This document shows, piece after piece, positions 1-5,813 of a stretch of 5,813 nt of DNA. The notes under the pieces were generated by a model that made no database searches, was not told where the DNA came from, and saw only the letters and a list, made by a program, of their open reading frames with translations. The position numbers and the translations under genes are program-made. Numbering within the stretch: the stretch's first letter is position 1; each line of letters starts with the position of its first letter. The DNA is from Bacillota bacterium (GTDB lineage Bacteria; Bacillota; Clostridia; Lachnospirales; Lachnospiraceae): assembly GCA_023415595.1 (NCBI GenBank), contig JAEZJW010000195.1, positions 1 through 5,813 of the forward strand, read 5' to 3'.

Positions 1-1371
1 TCCGACACCCTCCGTGCTGATGACATTAATATTCTCGCTATGGGCTTGGATGATTTCCTTCGTGATGGAGAGTCCAAGACCGGTTCCCTTCTTATCCTTA
101 CCGCGGGAAGCATCCGTCTTATAGAAACGGTCCCAGATCTTCTTGATGGAATCCCTTGGAATGCCGATACCGTAATCTTTAACGGATACGAAGACCTTAT
201 CTCCTTTTTCTTCAACGGAAACCTTTATTTTAGAGTTGTGATGGCTGAACTTAATCGCATTATCAATCAGGTTATAAAGCACCTGCTGTATCTTGCCGAC
301 ATCTGCATCTACGTAGGTTTCCTGGGCAGCAAAAACGAGGTTCAACGTAATCTTCTTATCGCGGCAGGCACCCTCGAAGCTCTCCGATGTTTTCTTAATG
401 ATATGATTGATATCAAACGAAACGATATCAAGAATAGCCCCATGGGCCTCGAATCGGTTCAGCTCCAGCAGGCTTGAGGTCAGCTTATTCAAACGTTCCG
501 TCTCAAATAATATGATATTCAGATACTTATCCTGCATATCATGTGGAATGGTTCCGTCCAGGATCGCCTCTGCATAACCCTTGATGGAGGTCAGTGGCGA
601 ACGGAAATCATGGGAGATATTGGCCACAAATTTCTTCTGATAATCATCCAGCTTACTCAGTTCCCCGGCCATGTAGGAGACGGCGGAACCCATAGCCCGA
701 TATTCCGACAGCCCTTTAACAGACAGGGGATAATTATAGTTACCTGAGCTGTATTCCATTGCAGCCTTTGCAAGCTTCTTGACAGGCCGGGAGGTTATAT
801 AATAAATATAGCCAAAGATCAGGAGCAGGATCGGGAAGAAGATCAGGAAGCAGATATTGATTACATTGAAATATACTTCCGTTTCTTTCTTAATCACACT
901 CATCGGAGTATGAAGCACGATATACCCACGGAACTGGTATTGATAGGTTAAAGTTTGAATGATGCTTAGCATGGGTTCATTAAAGATTCCCTTAAATTTT
1001 GTATTTTCGGATTTCGTCTTTTCGAGAAAGGTTGGATCGATTTCATTCAGCTTAATGACCGGACGGTTATTGGTATTCTTGGAATCAATCACGACCTCCC
1101 CCTCGGTATTAACGATCCAGACACGAATATTCAGATAGGTGTCAATGGATCTTAATTGGGAAGCCAGATCCCCGATATCCAGACTTTCATCATAAAGATC
1201 ATTCAAATAGTCCATGTTGATCAGAGCTGCTTCGTCCAGCAGAAGGTCAATCTTATCATTTTTTATCTTTTTCTCCAGCAGGTTCATCCCATATGTATTC
1301 ATTAATGTGAAAACGATGATAATTGTGCACAGAAAACATATCGTTATTCTTGACCATAGGGTTTTCTTCAT
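1..1371 (-). CDS. Membrane sensor histidine kinase, C-terminus cut by window edge
   Basis: The reading frame is open from the ATG at 1371 down to base 1, giving 457 residues without a stop. Seen in the translation: a short basic N-terminus and a first membrane helix at about 9-27. An extracellular sensor of about 140 residues follows, with a Cache/PAS-like strand pair VWIVNTEGEVVIDS at 84-97. A second membrane helix lies at about 168-192, then a HAMP linker to about 245. The H-box SHDFRSPLTS places the phospho-accepting His at 254. The HATPase domain has an N-box NLIDNAIKFS (Asn367 and Asn371), a G1 box DYGIGI (399-404), an F-box WDRFYKTD (413-420) and a G2 box GTGLGLS (429-435). Probably only 10-20 residues are missing. 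The family autophosphorylates and passes phosphate to a partner regulator, here inferred to be the gene just upstream. The start is supported by AGGTG 5 nt upstream and an in-frame stop eight codons upstream. The ligand cannot be inferred. Confidence 0.94.
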   Translation of the reverse strand, partial: MKKTLWSRITICFLCTIIIVFTLMNTYGMNLLEKKIKNDKIDLLLDEAALINMDYLNDLYDESLDIGDLASQLRSIDTYLNIRVWIVNTEGEVVIDSKNTNNRPVIKLNEIDPTFLEKTKSENTKFKGIFNEPMLSIIQTLTYQYQFRGYIVLHTPMSVIKKETEVYFNVINICFLIFFPILLLIFGYIYYITSRPVKKLAKAAMEYSSGNYNYPLSVKGLSEYRAMGSAVSYMAGELSKLDDYQKKFVANISHDFRSPLTSIKGYAEAILDGTIPHDMQDKYLNIILFETERLNKLTSSLLELNRFEAHGAILDIVSFDINHIIKKTSESFEGACRDKKITLNLVFAAQETYVDADVGKIQQVLYNLIDNAIKFSHHNSKIKVSVEEKGDKVFVSVKDYGIGIPRDSIKKIWDRFYKTDASRGKDKKGTGLGLSITKEIIQAHSENINVISTEGVG

Positions 1372-1374
1372 AAT

Positions 1375-1381
1375 ATCACCT
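1375..1381 (-). promoter_or_regulatory. Ribosome binding site of the histidine kinase
   Basis: Minus-strand AGGTGAT precedes the ATG at 1371; the AGGTG core is 5 nt from the start codon. The 52-bp gap between the regulator stop and this start holds this site and no hairpin followed by a T-run, so the two genes are probably co-transcribed. Confidence 0.6.
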
Positions 1382-1423
1382 GCCTTTCTTCGTCAAAACG
1401 TACTCCTACAGCTGCTTAAACGG

Positions 1424-2143
1424 TTATTTCTTGGGAAGCTTGGACTCGAACTTATAACCGATTCCCCAAACTGTGGATAGGCTCCATTGAGAGTGGTCCT
1501 TGATCTTCTCACGTAAGCGTTTGATATGGACATCCACGGTTCTGGTGTCACCGAAATATTCATATCCCCAGATATGATCGAGCAGCTGTTCTCTCGTAAA
1601 TACCTGATTTGGATTCGAGGCCAGAAAATATAAGAGCTCTAATTCCTTCGGAGGCATCTCAATGATTTCACCGTTATACTGAACAGAGTAATTACTGATG
1701 TTGATCATCAGATCAGGGTAGGAGACATAATCACCGGAAGGCTTGACGGCATCCTCCTCTTCCTTGGCAGCAGGCTGGAATCTTCGAAGTACAGCCCTTA
1801 CTCTGGCCACCAGCTCCTTAGAATCAAAGGGTTTGATGACGTAATCATCTGCACCAAGCTCCAACCCAAGGACCTTATCGAAGATCTCTCCCTTGGCACT
1901 CAGCATGATGATTGGAACGGAAGAGGACTTGCGTATTTCGCGGCAGACCTCATAGCCATCAATACCTGGCAGCATAAGATCCAATAGGACCAGATTCGGC
2001 AGATAAGAGGAAAATTGCAGAATGCCTGCCTCGCCGTCATGTACAATTAATGTGTCAAAACATTCTTTCTTCAGATATAAGGATATTAATTCAGCGATAT
2101 TTACGTCATCATCAACGATTAAGATCTTTTGCTTAGCTATCAT
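1424..2143 (-). CDS. OmpR/PhoB-family response regulator
   Basis: The product is 239 residues, the usual size for this family. The receiver domain covers about 5-118. It has the acidic pair Asp11-Asp12-Asp13, the phospho-acceptor Asp55 in LLDLMLPGIDG, the switch Ser82 and Lys104 in the KPF motif. A charged linker (about 119-140) leads to a winged-helix DNA-binding domain with PPKELELLYFLASNPNQVF, the recognition-helix region TRTVDVHIKRLREKI (200-214) and the terminal wing WGIGYKFE. The protein is a cytoplasmic transcription factor, inferred to be activated by the kinase encoded 52 bp downstream. The start at 2143 was chosen because a strong AAGGAGA lies 6 nt upstream. A start 14 codons earlier (2185) would overlap the end of mutS2 and adds residues that are not part of the receiver fold. 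The promoters it controls are unknown. All key residues are intact. Confidence 0.97.
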   Translation of the reverse strand: MIAKQKILIVDDDVNIAELISLYLKKECFDTLIVHDGEAGILQFSSYLPNLVLLDLMLPGIDGYEVCREIRKSSSVPIIMLSAKGEIFDKVLGLELGADDYVIKPFDSKELVARVRAVLRRFQPAAKEEEDAVKPSGDYVSYPDLMINISNYSVQYNGEIIEMPPKELELLYFLASNPNQVFTREQLLDHIWGYEYFGDTRTVDVHIKRLREKIKDHSQWSLSTVWGIGYKFESKLPKK

Positions 2144-2148
2144 GGAAT

Positions 2149-2155
2149 TCTCCTT
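2149..2155 (-). promoter_or_regulatory. Ribosome binding site that fixes the response regulator start
   Basis: Minus-strand AAGGAGA lies in the 28-bp gap after the mutS2 stop, with a 6-nt spacer AATTCC before the ATG at 2143. It favours this start over the upstream in-frame ATG at 2185. Confidence 0.75.
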
Positions 2156-2171
2156 TTCACAGATGAAATGA

Positions 2172-4550
2172 TTACTTAAACTCAACTATGGTTACACCGT
2201 GGTCGCCCTCACCAAAACCGCCGACACGATAGGTTTTCACATATTTGGTTTTCTTAAGATGAGAATGTACTGCATTCTTCAGAGCACCGGTACCTCTGCC
2301 GTGAATGATCGTCACCTGCGGAAGATGAGCCAGATAAGCATCATCCAGGTATTTGTCCAGCTCGGACAATGCTTCATCCACCGTCTTTCCAATCAGATTG
2401 ATCTCGGGATGAATCGTAAAGGATTTGGACATTTTGATCTTACCGCTGGAGGTTTTGTTAAAGTTTGGCGCTGATATGACCTCCTCGTCCACCAGCTCAA
2501 GATCCTTAATGTTTACCTGGGAACGCAGGATACCCATCTGCACGAATAGATCTCCCTTCGCATTTGGCAGGGTGCTGACTGTTCCCTTCAGTCCAAGGCT
2601 GATTACATTCACACTATCGCCGAACTTCAGATTCTTCGTGGAAGCAACCTTGCCCTTCTTCGGGCTGCTTTTAAGAAGGCCTGCTTCACTGTCACTCAGG
2701 CGTTCCCTAAGAGTTCCGCGTTCTGCTTCCATATCCTTGATATTACCGCCTTCCTGAAGCCAGCGGTTATATTTCCGGATACTTTCGTCAGCAAATTCCT
2801 TCGCTTCCTGCAGCACCTTAGCTGCCTGCTCCTTCGCTTCCTTAAGCAATCGTTCTCTGCTGGCGTCAAGACTTTCGTTCTTCTTCGCCAGATTCTTCTT
2901 CAGCTGTTCAATCTCTTCCTTATAACGGGTAATTTCATCCTGTTCCTTTTCGATCGTTACACGGCTTTCCTCCAGGTCACTGATCAGATCCTCGAAGCTC
3001 TTATCCTGGGTACCGATCCGCTCCTTCGCATCCTCTATGATATAGTCCGGAAGGCCGAGCTTGGAAGAGATGGCAAATGCATTACTCTTACCTGGAATTC
3101 CAATCAGTAGGCGGTACGTAGGCCGAAGTGTTTCTACATTAAATTCGCAGGATGCATTGATAACTCCCGCTGTGGACAGGGCATATACCTTCAGTTCACT
3201 GTAATGCGTGGTAGCAAGAGTACGGATCTCCCTCTTATGGAGATAGGACAGGATGGACATGGCGAGGGCAGCACCCTCGGTCGGGTCCGTACCTGCTCCC
3301 AGCTCATCAAACAGTACCAGGGAATCCTCGTCCGCCTTCTGCAGAATGGTCACTATATTTGTCATATGGGAGGAGAAGGTACTGAGGCTCTGCTCGATAC
3401 TCTGTTCATCCCCAATGTCAGCATAGACCTCCTTAAATACCGCTAACTCGGAGTTATCAAAGGCAGGGATATGAAGGCCGGCCTGTCCCATCAGGGTGAG
3501 AAGTCCGACAGTCTTCAGGGTTACGGTCTTACCCCCGGTATTCGGTCCGGTGATGATAAGCATATTGAAGTCTTTACCCACATTAATATCAATCGGAACT
3601 ACCTTCTTAGGATCAATCAGCGGATGACGGCCCTTCTTAATATTGATAATTCTGTTATTATTGAATCTCGGTTCTGAGCCCTTCATCTGTTTTGACAGGG
3701 CAGCTCTCGAGAAGATAAAGTCTAATTGCGTGAGGGTAAGGAAATTATATTCCAGATTTTCCGTATGTTCGGAAGCTAGGTTAGAGAGCTCTGCAAGAAC
3801 CTTCTCGATCTCCTCCTGCTCCTTGATCGATAATTCCCTTAGTTCATTGTTCAACCGGACCACAGCCATCGGTTCGATGAACAGCGTGGAGCCCGTGGAG
3901 GACTGATCATGTATCATTCCCTGGAACTGGCTCTTGAACTCCGCCCTAACCGGAAGACAATACCTGCCGTTCCTCATTGTAATGATATTCTCCTGCAGCA
4001 TGGACCTGGTGGAGTTCTGTATCGATGCAATCTCGCTGTGAATCCTGTCATTCGTGTTTTTGATCGCTCTGCGAACGCTTTTTAAAGCGGGGCTCGCGTC
4101 ATCCGCTATCTCTTCTTCGGATATGATACAGCGTTTGATTTCATTATTTAACGGAGTCAGAGGTTCCAGCCCTGCAAAATATTCGGTCAGAGAATCTGTC
4201 GATTGTTCCTCCCCTTCCTTACCGGTATAACCGCCATAAGCTTTGATCCTAAGCGTAGCATCCAGGTCGCTGCTGATATGAAGAAGCTCACCTGCTCCCA
4301 GGGAGGAACCTACCTTAAGTCTCATGACAGAGGGCCTGATGTCGTGAATCCCGCCGAAGGAGACGCTTCCCTTCCGAAGCAGGCGGGAAAGAGCATCCGT
4401 AGTTTCTGTCTGAAGCCGCTTAATTTCCTTCAGATTCTCCTGCGGGAGCAGATGGGCACATAGTTCCCTGCCATAGCTTGTTCCTGCCAGAGCACACAAT
4501 TTATCTATGATTTTATTATATTCTAAGGTTCGTAACGCTTTTTCGTTCAT
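2172..4550 (-). CDS. mutS2: MutS2 family ATPase with KOW and Smr domains
   Basis: The product is 792 residues, normal for MutS2, and it lacks the N-terminal mismatch-recognition domain of MutS. Residues 1 to about 310 form the core and clamp region. The ABC-type ATPase follows, with Walker A GPNTGGKT at 335-342, Walker B LVLFDE with Asp415-Glu416, the signature-like stretch SIEQSLSTFSSHM before it, and the switch motif TTHYSELK. A long charged coiled coil spans about 520-625, a KOW-like barrel about 640-690 (GDSVNVISLGLKGTV), and a C-terminal Smr domain about 714-792 with HGRGTG at 750-755. Family members bind branched DNA and suppress recombination. In Bacillus subtilis MutS2 binds collided ribosomes and promotes rescue. 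Which role dominates here is unknown. The start at 4550 has GGAGG 5 nt upstream; in-frame ATGs at 4562 and 4580 lie at or before this site and are less likely. The Smr LDLR motif is replaced by INLI. It is probably first in an operon with the two-component genes. Confidence 0.97.
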   Translation of the reverse strand: MNEKALRTLEYNKIIDKLCALAGTSYGRELCAHLLPQENLKEIKRLQTETTDALSRLLRKGSVSFGGIHDIRPSVMRLKVGSSLGAGELLHISSDLDATLRIKAYGGYTGKEGEEQSTDSLTEYFAGLEPLTPLNNEIKRCIISEEEIADDASPALKSVRRAIKNTNDRIHSEIASIQNSTRSMLQENIITMRNGRYCLPVRAEFKSQFQGMIHDQSSTGSTLFIEPMAVVRLNNELRELSIKEQEEIEKVLAELSNLASEHTENLEYNFLTLTQLDFIFSRAALSKQMKGSEPRFNNNRIINIKKGRHPLIDPKKVVPIDINVGKDFNMLIITGPNTGGKTVTLKTVGLLTLMGQAGLHIPAFDNSELAVFKEVYADIGDEQSIEQSLSTFSSHMTNIVTILQKADEDSLVLFDELGAGTDPTEGAALAMSILSYLHKREIRTLATTHYSELKVYALSTAGVINASCEFNVETLRPTYRLLIGIPGKSNAFAISSKLGLPDYIIEDAKERIGTQDKSFEDLISDLEESRVTIEKEQDEITRYKEEIEQLKKNLAKKNESLDASRERLLKEAKEQAAKVLQEAKEFADESIRKYNRWLQEGGNIKDMEAERGTLRERLSDSEAGLLKSSPKKGKVASTKNLKFGDSVNVISLGLKGTVSTLPNAKGDLFVQMGILRSQVNIKDLELVDEEVISAPNFNKTSSGKIKMSKSFTIHPEINLIGKTVDEALSELDKYLDDAYLAHLPQVTIIHGRGTGALKNAVHSHLKKTKYVKTYRVGGFGEGDHGVTIVEFK

Positions 4551-4555
4551 TTTGT

Positions 4556-4560
4556 CCTCC
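4556..4560 (-). promoter_or_regulatory. Ribosome binding site of mutS2
   Basis: A perfect minus-strand GGAGG stands 5 nt (ACAAA) before the ATG at 4550. It decides between three in-frame ATG codons at 4580, 4562 and 4550 in favour of the last. Confidence 0.8.
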
Positions 4561-4579
4561 ATGCTGACCCGGCAGCTCA

Positions 4580-4608
4580 ATTATAAACATACAAATACTG
4601 CTTTACAT
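4580..4608 (-). promoter_or_regulatory. Possible housekeeping promoter for mutS2 and the two-component genes
   Basis: The minus strand has a perfect TATAAT at 4585-4580, about 20 bp before the GGAGG of mutS2, which would give a very short leader. No good TTGACA is found at 16-18 bp upstream; the best is a poor ATGTAA at about 4608-4603. The -10 box is therefore the only real support, in a region where AT-rich matches are common by chance. Confidence 0.4.
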
Positions 4609-4713
4609 AATACATGTATCTATTTTACCTTATCTTGTAAGAAAATAAAACAGGGAAATGAAATATTCTCACCATAATACTACAAAGTTATTACTATAAT
4701 TTTTTATACAATC

Positions 4714-4742
4714 ACCCCAAAAAAATATCGCTTATAGTCGAA
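4714..4742 (+). promoter_or_regulatory. SigI-like promoter upstream of the RsgI-like gene
   Basis: The plus strand shows ACCCC at 4714-4718 followed directly by seven A residues, then CGAA at 4739-4742. Published SigI promoters of Bacillus subtilis and Clostridium thermocellum have a C-rich ACCCCC-type -35 region with an A-rich extension and a CGAA-type -10 box. Here one C is missing, and CCCC and CGAA are 20 nt apart (about 16 if the first four A residues belong to the -35 element). The CGAA lies 46 nt before the start codon of a protein with an RsgI-type domain, which raises the likelihood. A housekeeping alternative, TATAAA at 4758-4763, has no credible -35 box. Confidence 0.5.
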
Positions 4743-4762
4743 TATTTGTAGTAGCACTATAA
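4732..4762. repeat. Short inverted repeat in the divergent intergenic region
   Basis: TTATAGT (4732-4738) and ACTATAA (4756-4762) are perfect 7-bp inverted copies separated by 17 bp. They bracket the CGAA box. The second arm is also repeated directly at 4694-4700. It could be an operator or simply chance in AT-rich DNA. Confidence 0.3.
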
Positions 4763-4772
4763 AATATAACAT

Positions 4773-4780
4773 AAGGATGG
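4773..4780 (+). promoter_or_regulatory. Ribosome binding site of the RsgI-like gene
   Basis: AAGGATGG, one mismatch from AAGGAGG plus G, is 8 nt before the ATG at 4789. An ATG inside the site (4777) is followed within one codon by a stop, so 4789 is the usable start. Confidence 0.65.
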
Positions 4781-4788
4781 TAAGTCAG

Positions 4789-5813
4789 ATGAAGAAAATA
4801 TCTAAAAAGTTAGTAGTCAGTGCTACCGCAGCAGCATTTTTGTCATTAGCAGGTGCAGGTGTATGGGCATATGCAGCCCCCTATTCCTATGTCAGCCTCG
4901 ATGTAAACCCTTCCATAGAATACACGCTTAATAGGTTCGACCGTGTAATCGATGTTGAGGCTGTTAACGATGATGGACAGGCTATCCTGGAGAATGCCGG
5001 AGAATTCAAGAATCTTACGATTGAGGATGCTATTACCAAGACAGTGGACGAGTTAGTAGAGGAAGGGTATCTCCCGGCTACGACTTCTGTAACTGATGTT
5101 ACAGAGACAGTCAGCGGATCTGCGGTTGGTACGGATGGTTCAGCCGAAGCGCAGCAGGATAGTACTTCAACAGAAACAGGTACCACAGTAGAGGCAACGA
5201 ACGAAACAGGTACCACCACAGAAACAACCACCGGAACTGCAATAGACACCACTACGACAACCGGATCTGCAGTAGACACTACAACAACAACCGGATCTGC
5301 AGTAGACACTACGACAACCACCGGAACTGATTTACCGTCTGGAACAACAGATACTACAACCACGGATACAACAGCTAATGCCGATGGATCGAATGACATT
5401 GTCGTTGGCGGAATTGTAATCACGGTATCGAATAAAGACATTGAATTAACCGATGAACTGATAGATAAAATTCGCGATGCCGTAGAGGATGTTATCAGCC
5501 AGGAAGTGGAAGTTGAGGTCATGGGAGTTGGTTATACCCGTGTTCAGGAAGCAAGAAAGTTAGGCGTAACACCCGGAAAACTGAATTTGGTTGAAAAGCT
5601 GAAAGCAAGCTCCACTGATCCTGACAGTATCGTGATATCTGAATGGGTAAATAAGCCTGTAAAAGAGATTATGCAGGCAACGAAAGCAAACAAAAAAGCT
5701 CAGATCTTCAAGGCTTCAATTCAATCAGAGGAAACATCAGAAGCAGTTAATGAGGACACGGTTGCCGACACTGTTTCCGGATCAGCTGTAGCATTGAATA
5801 CGGAGGATAGTAA
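4789..5813 (+). CDS. RsgI-like extracellular domain protein lacking the anti-sigma domain, C-terminus cut by window edge
   Basis: The frame is open from the ATG at 4789 to the window end (341 codons plus 2 bases). A lysine-rich N-terminus and hydrophobic segment at about 8-28 act as a signal peptide or membrane anchor; AYA (27-29) could be a signal peptidase site. Residues 32-95 match the RsgI extracellular domain: YVSLDVNPSIEY with Asn40-Pro41, then NRFDRVIDVEAVNDDG and LTIEDAI. In RsgI proteins this Asn-Pro bond is reported to self-cleave during signalling to SigI. Residues about 97-199 are a Thr/Ser-rich insert with tandem repeats. The fold appears to resume at 203-312 with IVITVSNKDIELTDELIDKI, VQEARKLGVTPGKLNLVEKL and EWVNKPVKEIMQ. 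The cytoplasmic SigI-binding domain that precedes the membrane helix in true RsgI is absent, and nothing upstream encodes it. The role is inferred to be cell-envelope sensing or surface function. Family membership was judged by recognised motifs, not a search. Confidence 0.78.
   Translation, partial: MKKISKKLVVSATAAAFLSLAGAGVWAYAAPYSYVSLDVNPSIEYTLNRFDRVIDVEAVNDDGQAILENAGEFKNLTIEDAITKTVDELVEEGYLPATTSVTDVTETVSGSAVGTDGSAEAQQDSTSTETGTTVEATNETGTTTETTTGTAIDTTTTTGSAVDTTTTTGSAVDTTTTTGTDLPSGTTDTTTTDTTANADGSNDIVVGGIVITVSNKDIELTDELIDKIRDAVEDVISQEVEVEVMGVGYTRVQEARKLGVTPGKLNLVEKLKASSTDPDSIVISEWVNKPVKEIMQATKANKKAQIFKASIQSEETSEAVNEDTVADTVSGSAVALNTEDS
5173..5232 (+). repeat. Two degenerate 30-bp tandem units coding ETGTT-type repeats
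   Basis: Units 5173-5202 (ETGTTVEATN) and 5203-5232 (ETGTTTETTT) are adjacent, both 30 bp, and share the opening GAAACAGGTACCA. They lie immediately before the three better conserved 30-bp units and probably represent older copies of the same type of expansion. Confidence 0.6.
5233..5322 (+). repeat. Three 30-bp tandem units coding a Thr-rich decapeptide
   Basis: Units at 5233-5262, 5263-5292 and 5293-5322 encode GTAIDTTTTT, GSAVDTTTTT and GSAVDTTTTT. The last two are identical in protein but differ at two synonymous third positions. This is an in-frame expansion within the extracellular disordered region of the RsgI-like protein. Confidence 0.85.

Noticed and set aside
40..477. A 145-codon plus-strand open frame
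   Set aside because: It lies entirely opposite the kinase ATPase domain, whose motifs are clear on the minus strand.
1372..1423. Possible terminator or small gene between the regulator and the kinase
   Set aside because: The only symmetry is a short CAGCTG-centred palindrome without a T-run, and the one TTG frame closes after six codons.
2144..2185. Upstream in-frame start for the response regulator at 2185
   Set aside because: It would overlap the end of mutS2 and bypass a strong ribosome binding site at 2149-2155; the extra 14 residues do not belong to the receiver fold.
4658..4699. A 13-codon plus-strand leader-peptide-like frame (MKYSHHNTTKLLL)
   Set aside because: The only purine-rich stretch, AGGG, is 2 nt from the ATG, too close, and no attenuator hairpin follows.
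4735..4763. Housekeeping promoter TAGTCG and TATAAA for the RsgI-like gene
   Set aside because: The -35 hexamer matches only 3 of 6 positions, so the pair is weaker than the SigI-like arrangement; the TATAAA alone is not rare in this AT-rich stretch.
4887..5522. A 211-codon minus-strand open frame rich in Val, Ser and Pro
   Set aside because: It is the antisense shadow of the Thr-rich coding repeat (ACN codons read back as Val/Ser-rich codons). It has no convincing start signal and no recognisable domain.

Overview
The window looks like a chromosomal segment from an anaerobic Gram-positive bacterium of the class Clostridia, most likely Lachnospiraceae. The reasons are the MutS2 protein with Smr and KOW domains, strong AGGAGG-type ribosome binding sites, an OmpR-type two-component pair in Firmicute style, and a secreted or membrane protein with the RsgI extracellular fold. 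The genus cannot be fixed from the sequence alone.

Positions 1 to 4550 hold three genes that all read on the minus strand, in the order mutS2 (4550 to 2172), an OmpR/PhoB-type response regulator (2143 to 1424) and a membrane sensor histidine kinase (1371 to the window edge, with its last few residues missing). The gaps are only 28 and 52 bp and contain ribosome binding sites but no visible terminator, so this is very probably one transcription unit. MutS2 is a DNA-binding and ribosome-associated ATPase. The kinase and regulator form a signalling pair whose signal and targets cannot be read from this window.

Positions 4551 to 4788 are an AT-rich divergent intergenic region. On the minus strand there is a TATAAT-like box just upstream of mutS2. 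On the plus strand there is an ACCCC plus A-tract followed by a CGAA box, which resembles promoters read by the alternative sigma factor SigI.

From 4789 to the window end, the plus strand encodes an RsgI-like protein that runs off the edge. It has an N-terminal hydrophobic segment and the conserved D-x-N-P-S motif of the RsgI extracellular domain. A threonine-rich low-complexity insert of about 100 residues, built partly from 30-bp tandem repeats, is followed by the second half of the conserved domain. It lacks the cytoplasmic anti-sigma domain that true RsgI proteins carry before the membrane segment. An orphan RsgI-type sensor domain behind a SigI-like promoter is the most interesting part of the window. 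No RNA genes, CRISPR arrays or mobile elements were seen.
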